Assembly (NCBI GenBank): GCA_000507305.1
Contig: DF240107.1
Coordinates: 1 to 64,000 of the forward strand
From: Breviolum minutum Mf 1.05b.01
Lineage: Eukaryota; Sar; Dinophyceae; Suessiales; Symbiodiniaceae
Length of the DNA stretch: 64,000 bases
Direction of reading: 5' to 3'
The notes under the pieces are model-generated. The model worked only from the letters and a program-made list of their open reading frames with translations, ran no database searches and was not told the origin of the DNA. This document shows positions 58,864 to 64,000 of the stretch, in pieces (position 1 is the stretch's first letter; each line of letters begins with the position of its first letter). The translations under genes and the position numbers were made by a program.

Positions 58864-59183
58864 TTAGAAAAGCAGTTCGTGTCCATCAACGTGAGAATGA
58901 AGGCCATCTCTCTTCATCATGGAAGGTCGAGCGAGTAACTTTCGGAAGGCTCAGCGTTTCATCGGGTTTTCCAGGATACAAAATCGAAGATTTAATTCTC
59001 CAAGAATTTGGTGGAACACTTGAAATGGAACATCCACAAGATGTGTTGAGTCGATGGTTTTTTCTAAGGATTGTTAAATACGATTTTGAGGGCCAAATTC
59101 TCAAACTGATGATTCTGCAAACCATACAGTCTTCCCCAGCCATCTACAATCATTGCGACCTCCTTGGTTTACAATTCATTTAA
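58864..59183 (+). CDS. orphan C-terminal exon, unrecognised
   Basis: After an AG acceptor (ATCTTAG) a frame of about 105 codons stays open to TAA 59181-59183: KAVRVHQRENEGHLSSSWKV, then VTFGRLSVSSGFPGYKIED and RWFFLRIVKYDFEGQILKLM. Composition is protein-like, but I cannot join it to an upstream exon or to a family. It lies between the membrane-protein gene and PARN. Confidence 0.35.
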
Positions 59184-59421
59184 GAAACTAGATCAGCAAG
59201 TCATTTGTGCGCTCAGCTTTTCAGCATTTGCAAAATGTATAACACAGTTGACTTTCCAATCATGTGAATAGAAATGGCTTAGGTCTTTTAGATATCATCA
59301 CTGATATCAGATTTGAGCCTGTCTCAAAATGTCTCAAAAACCCTCCAAAAAACGCGAGCGTTTCTTGAAATGTTCAACCGATGCGTGTGGAAATGATGTG
59401 ATTTGACCGCTGATTTTTCAG

Positions 59422-62400
59422 GTCCTGGTGGACTTCGAGTCACGTTTGCCCAGCGCCGACTTCGTGGCCATCGATACTGAGCTAACGGGAGTGGATTTGG
59501 AGGTCGCTTGTCAAAGGAGGTGGTGGCAAGCCTTCAATTAAAATCACAAAAAGCTTCCTTCAACATCAAGTTATTTGGATGTTCTTTTTTTTGGGGAGGG
59601 GGGGGGTTTCCATTTCTTGTGTTAACAGATATCGATAGCTTGATGTGTCCGAAAGTAAAGGCATCACATGACTTCACACAACCACAGCATCAGCAGCAGC
59701 AGCAGCAGCGGAGTGAACAGCCAAGCAAAATGGAGATTCCCAGCTGTTGAAACCAGGGTGAGATGGACTCCTTTGACGATACGGCCATGCTTCGCTTGGA
59801 TCGTAACTGTCGCATTGCTGAGCGGATGCTCTGCAGCAGCGGATGGGTATTTTTTGAAGGGATGAACTTGAATCCATGTTTTAGCCAAAGACCCTAACTC
59901 TGTATCAGCATGTATCAGTGCTTTGCTGTTTGTATGTTGTTTGTCGTTTGTTGTGGCTACATTGCAGTTTTCAGTGCGATTGAAGATGGGCCAATAACAT
60001 CCATGTTCTCGGTTGTACTGTATAGTATGTTAGATTATTCGCACGTGATCGCCAGAGTATTCTCGAGTGCACTTGCCCACTCACTCCATACTATGCTAAT
60101 TAGATTGTTTTCAGCATTGTTGGAACTTCTTGCAATCTATATGCTGTAGATGCAAAGCAACAAAAAGCGACATGGTGCGAGCCGAACGACCATGTTGAAA
60201 ACACCAAAAAGTTCCACCTTTCCAAATTTAAACTTAAACGTTGTATTTATGTACAAGCAGTGGGTAAAAACAAGCAGGTTTGGAATTCATTTTGGTTCAC
60301 CGAACGCCAGTTTTCCGATGCCTGATGCATAGATATTTTCCATTGGATATTGCAGTGAACAGTGGCTTGTGTCAAGTAGGAGCATATTGAAATGACCCCG
60401 CGGTTTTCACATTTTTCTAGATGTTTTAGATTCGGAATTTTGTGACGCATGACTGCATGAATTCAATCCTAGCACTTGAAATGAATGAGTCGCCGTTTTG
60501 AACGAATTTTGTCCTTCGATTTCTTTGACCAGACTTCCACGGATTCCGCGCGCCCAACCCGTGACGCAACTTCGGCAACGGCAAGGTATTCTCTCATCCA
60601 GTTAGGCCTCACCTTGGTCAGTCATGAACGCAACGGCCGGGAAGAAATCCTGAGTTTTTCCAGTTACAACCTCTTTGCATTTCCATATGTCTGGCATCCC
60701 AGGAGTTTCCTGAAAGTGAAGATGTTGGTGGATGAGAAATCTACCTGAATCATCCGACCTTTGTAAACTATTTGATGCTGAATATTCAATGTTGGAGATG
60801 AAGCATAGGAAACTATCCAGCTGTTAGTAGTCTGGTTTAAGACTCGAAACAACTGGCCGGTTGTCGAGAATTGTAGTTGAGGACTGTTGTGTTCTTTGGA
60901 AGAAACGGATTGATATGACCTCAATCTTAGTGGATTTCTACATCTATGTGCTTTTCACTTTTCACGGCTTCATTTTTGTTCGTTGCCACAGTTCGGGACT
61001 TTGGCAAAGGATATCCTCTAGGAACAAAACATCTACAGCTATGTTAAGCCATGCTTGCAATTTTGAAAATGGGTTGCGATAGTCTTTGATCCTTTCGAGG
61101 CTGGAAATGACCTGATTGGCCGAGACCAGGGCTTCTTTTGCCAGGCAGAGTTGAAAAAGAGAATCATCGAAATGTTTGGAAATGAAACAAGTTCATTTTG
61201 GACTTGCGACACAGTTATGTTTCCAAGTGGGGTTGTGTTTGTGCTTGAGGCCTCTGCCCTACAATTCAATGCGCAACACAACGTGGATTTCAATACTTGG
61301 ATCAGAGATGGAATCCCTTATATGAGCAGGGAGGACCGGAAGGGGAAAAAACCTCCAAGGCATTTGAGTTAATTTGAGTTTCACAGAGATGAACGACATG
61401 TCCTTTTTTTTGTCTTCATTTTTTTCAGATTTACGAAACACATCCTCTACCTGGCAGAAACTTAGATAGAAGATTTCAAGTCTGCCTTGACTTTTGGTGC
61501 AGTGAATTTTCAGGACGAAAGACGCTTCAAGAAGTACTATCCATCCAGAGAGGGCGCAGCTGATGAGAAGGTGGCTAAAACTGTCACCATTTCTAGATAT
61601 GAGGTCCAGATAGACATATCAACATAATGGAAAAACCCCACAGATTCGTTGGTTTCATTACTTGGATTTCCCGCGAATCTTCCAACATTTCAACCAGCAT
61701 CCCAGGCGGGACTTCTTCGCCTTTGGAAGGCTTTGTGTGCTAGGCAATTGCCCTTTGCAACTCTGCGGAGATCGATTTTCCCATGGAAACAGATGTCGGT
61801 TGAAACACCATTTTACATAGCGAAATTGCCATTTTGAACTGAAACAATTTCACCAATTTTGGACTCATGATTCATGATGAAGTTAGAGTTGATCTTGGTT
61901 GACAGAGCTGTGTTTCAAAGTGCTATGATTTCAGATTTTTGGTTCAAAATAAGCCTTCAAATTCTCGTAACTGAGGTGGTTCACTGCCCCCTGGATCTCT
62001 TCTTCTTGCTGGCTACTTTCGAGCCACTGCGATCCAAATCTGAGATGTCTTTTTTTGCATCCACCCCCAAAAAGGATGGATCAAGGTATCATGTTCTTCC
62101 GAAACCATAAACTGAGAAACACAATTTTATACAGAAATTCAAAACGAAGTGGATGTTTTCAAACTTCTTCCCGCCTTTTTCCCCTTGAATTCACCACAAG
62201 GCGCCGGCCCTTACCACGGAACGACCCACGTGCCATGGCGCAGATCATCCGGCAGTGCACACCGAAGGCCACTTCTTTTGCAGTTTCCGAAAATGCCTTC
62301 ACTGAACATGACAATTTAGAAATACATGAAATCATTTACAGGAAGACAACACCTATCCATTTCACTATCTTGACTTTTGTCAAAATATGAATTAGCGAGT

Positions 62401-64000
62401 TCTGGCAAAACTTTTGGGGCTTTGAAAGTTGTGGATCTTTTGTTGAAACATAAGCTGTAGATCAGTTCTCAGATCAGGAAATGTCTGTTTTGAGGTGGTG
62501 GATACTGCACATCTTCATGGTGCCCTGGGTGGATTCAAACGCTTGGGCTTAACGAAGTTCGCAGAAGATGCCAAGGCTCAGACGAAGTGTTCACACGTTT
62601 TTTAAATCAAAATGCGAAAGTCAGAACATCATTGAAATTATGTTTTTAAAGCAAAAAGTTCGTTTCATTGAAGGATATTGAGTAGTCCTTGTTTTGGATG
62701 ATTTTTTACGATGATTTTCCAGATTGATGTCTTCTCCAAGTTGAGCCACTCCCAGGCTAGATATGAGGAACTCGCCAGTAGCGGCAGCGTGACGCCTCTG
62801 AAGTTTCGACTTGTTGGGGATACCTCCACTCGCTACGGCACAAAGAACGACATGGCGCATGAGGCGCCGGTGGAGCCGTGCAGTTTATGATCCTTCCTTG
62901 ATGTTCCAAAACCAAGCCACCAGCGCTTAGACACAAATGGTACAAGGTTATGATGCAACGCATGCTTTTCTAATCTATCTATGCTCATGATAATTCCAAT
63001 ATAATATGTATGATATGCTATATATTTATTATATTTTACACTCAGTCTAGTTGTGCTAATCGACTGTAATTCAGTTCAAATAGATTTTCAAAAAAAAACT
63101 TCTCCACTGTGCCTCAAACACCTTCAGACAGGCGGGTTTCGATTCCTTGGTCACAGCCCAGCTCTATGCCTATCTCCGGGCCATCTCACCGGCACAGGTT
63201 CGAGAGGTGCACGTGTGAAACACCAGTGAAACGAGTGAAAAGTTAGATTTTTTTGTTGGGTGAATCACAGACAAACATGGGAGATCTTAATATATTCATC
63301 GTATGATGTCATGATAATGATAGAAGATACGATGAATACATTATGAAACTTGAAGGTTTTGGTGGGACTGTAAGTTTGACAGCAAAATGACACCAAGGCT
63401 GTGTTTTTTGGTTTCCCAAACGACCACCAAAAACCACAGAAAAAGAAAACAAACTGTTAAACTGTTTCTTCGCATCAGGGTGCCAATCGCCTCTTCCTGT
63501 ACAAAAGCCTCTTGGATCAAAATGTGAGCCTTGAATCCACTTTTCTGCGGAAGATAAGGCGAAAACAAGGCAATGATGGCAATGATCATGTTTCAATCGT
63601 TGTATCCCAGCATTTTTTTTTCATTTGAGGCATTGAGTACATCGACTTAGACCGCGCAGCCGAGGGTGAAGTCCTGGTCTTAAGAGTTTGAAATTCATCC
63701 ATGTCAGCGTTTTGGCAGAGAAAAAACGTGGAGTTTTTGAGGTCGGTGTTTGCATGTTCGATCTGAGTCGAGGTTGGGAGAGACATTTGACAAAAGTTGA
63801 AAAAACTGATGCCACAATATCCATCAATTTGATATGATTTCTATCCCCGGAAAATTCGGCAACATCATCATTCCTCTTCAAAGGAGTAACAAAGGTATGG
63901 CATGAAGTTGTGACTCATTCAATTGAAACAATGATCATCTTTTGTCGTCTCTCATGGCAATTGAACGGGTTGAAGGGGTTGAAATCTCAGACATCTCCGG
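59422..64000 (+). CDS. PARN: poly(A)-specific ribonuclease PARN, partial at both ends
   Basis: PARN is a DEDD-family 3'-5' exonuclease that shortens mRNA poly(A) tails. Exons: 59422-59502 (LPSADFVAIDTELTGVDLE, supplying the D and E of motif I), 59757-59824, 60586-60688 (YSLIQLGLTLVSHERNGREE, then YNLFAFPY), about 61082-61144 (RDQGFFCQ), 61250-61338 (NVDFNTWIRDGIPYMSRED), 61514-61570, 62478-62560 (FEVVDTAHLHGALGG, motif II Asp), 62723-62863 (ARYEELASSG to MAHE), 63132-63197 (AGFDSLVTAQLYAYLRAISP, giving HEAGFD with motif III His/Asp), 63479-63523 (ANRLFLYKS) and 63638-63676. The joins 59502/59757, 59824/60586, 61144/61250 and 62863/63132 are in phase. Donors include GA (59825) and GC (61145, 62864). 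The N-terminal exon upstream of 59422 was not found, and the C-terminus probably runs off the window. Confidence 0.93.

Noticed and set aside
1-64000. CRISPR arrays, bacterial operons, tRNA or rRNA genes
   Set aside because: No regularly spaced short repeats, ribosome-binding sites or clover-leaf sequences were seen. The gene structure is eukaryotic.

Overview
The window looks like nuclear DNA from a dinoflagellate, most likely a Symbiodiniaceae-type alga (genus not determinable from sequence alone). Three things support this. (1) Every host gene I can recognise is on the + strand, head to tail, sometimes separated by only 150-450 bases. (2) Genes are cut into many short exons. The introns mix GT, GC and GA donors, usually in an AG|G context, which is a known dinoflagellate peculiarity. 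(3) A 9.3 kb non-LTR retrotransposon and degenerate spliced-leader-like strings upstream of several start codons fit dinoflagellate genome biology.

Layout, left to right. 0.24-3.9 kb: dihydropteroate synthase (folate synthesis), about 14 exons. 4.0-6.2 kb: polytopic membrane protein. 6.6-11.6 kb: protein with Sfi1-like AW repeats followed by coiled coils. 12.5-34.7 kb: large protein with about five cyclic-nucleotide-binding (CNB) modules. One of its introns holds an antisense LINE-type retrotransposon (15623-24943) with an 11-bp target-site duplication. 34.8-37.2 kb: cytochrome P450. 37.5-43.1 kb: second multi-CNB protein. 44.7-46.7 kb: the SUMO-conjugating enzyme UBC9, whose ten exons can be placed to the base. 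47.0-49.0 kb: weak candidate gene. 49.5-51.1 kb: TIR-like membrane protein with a frame break. 51.6-54.0 kb: METTL13-like methyltransferase. 54.5-56.5 kb: unrecognised gene. 56.9-58.1 kb: intronless type I membrane protein. 58.9-59.2 kb: orphan terminal exon. 59.4 kb to the right edge: poly(A)-specific ribonuclease PARN.

The genes are not one pathway. They look like ordinary neighbours in a unidirectional dinoflagellate cluster, where messages are expected to be separated by trans-splicing. The two multi-CNB genes either side of the P450 are the only apparent family relationship among host genes. The most unusual object is the retrotransposon. It carries RNase H upstream of the endonuclease and reverse transcriptase, and its C-terminus has C2H2 fingers followed by a domain with cytosine-methyltransferase-like PPC and LEHP motifs.

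All exon calls were made by eye from reading frame, motif and splice-site agreement. Exons without family motifs are incomplete, and gene coordinates span exons plus introns.
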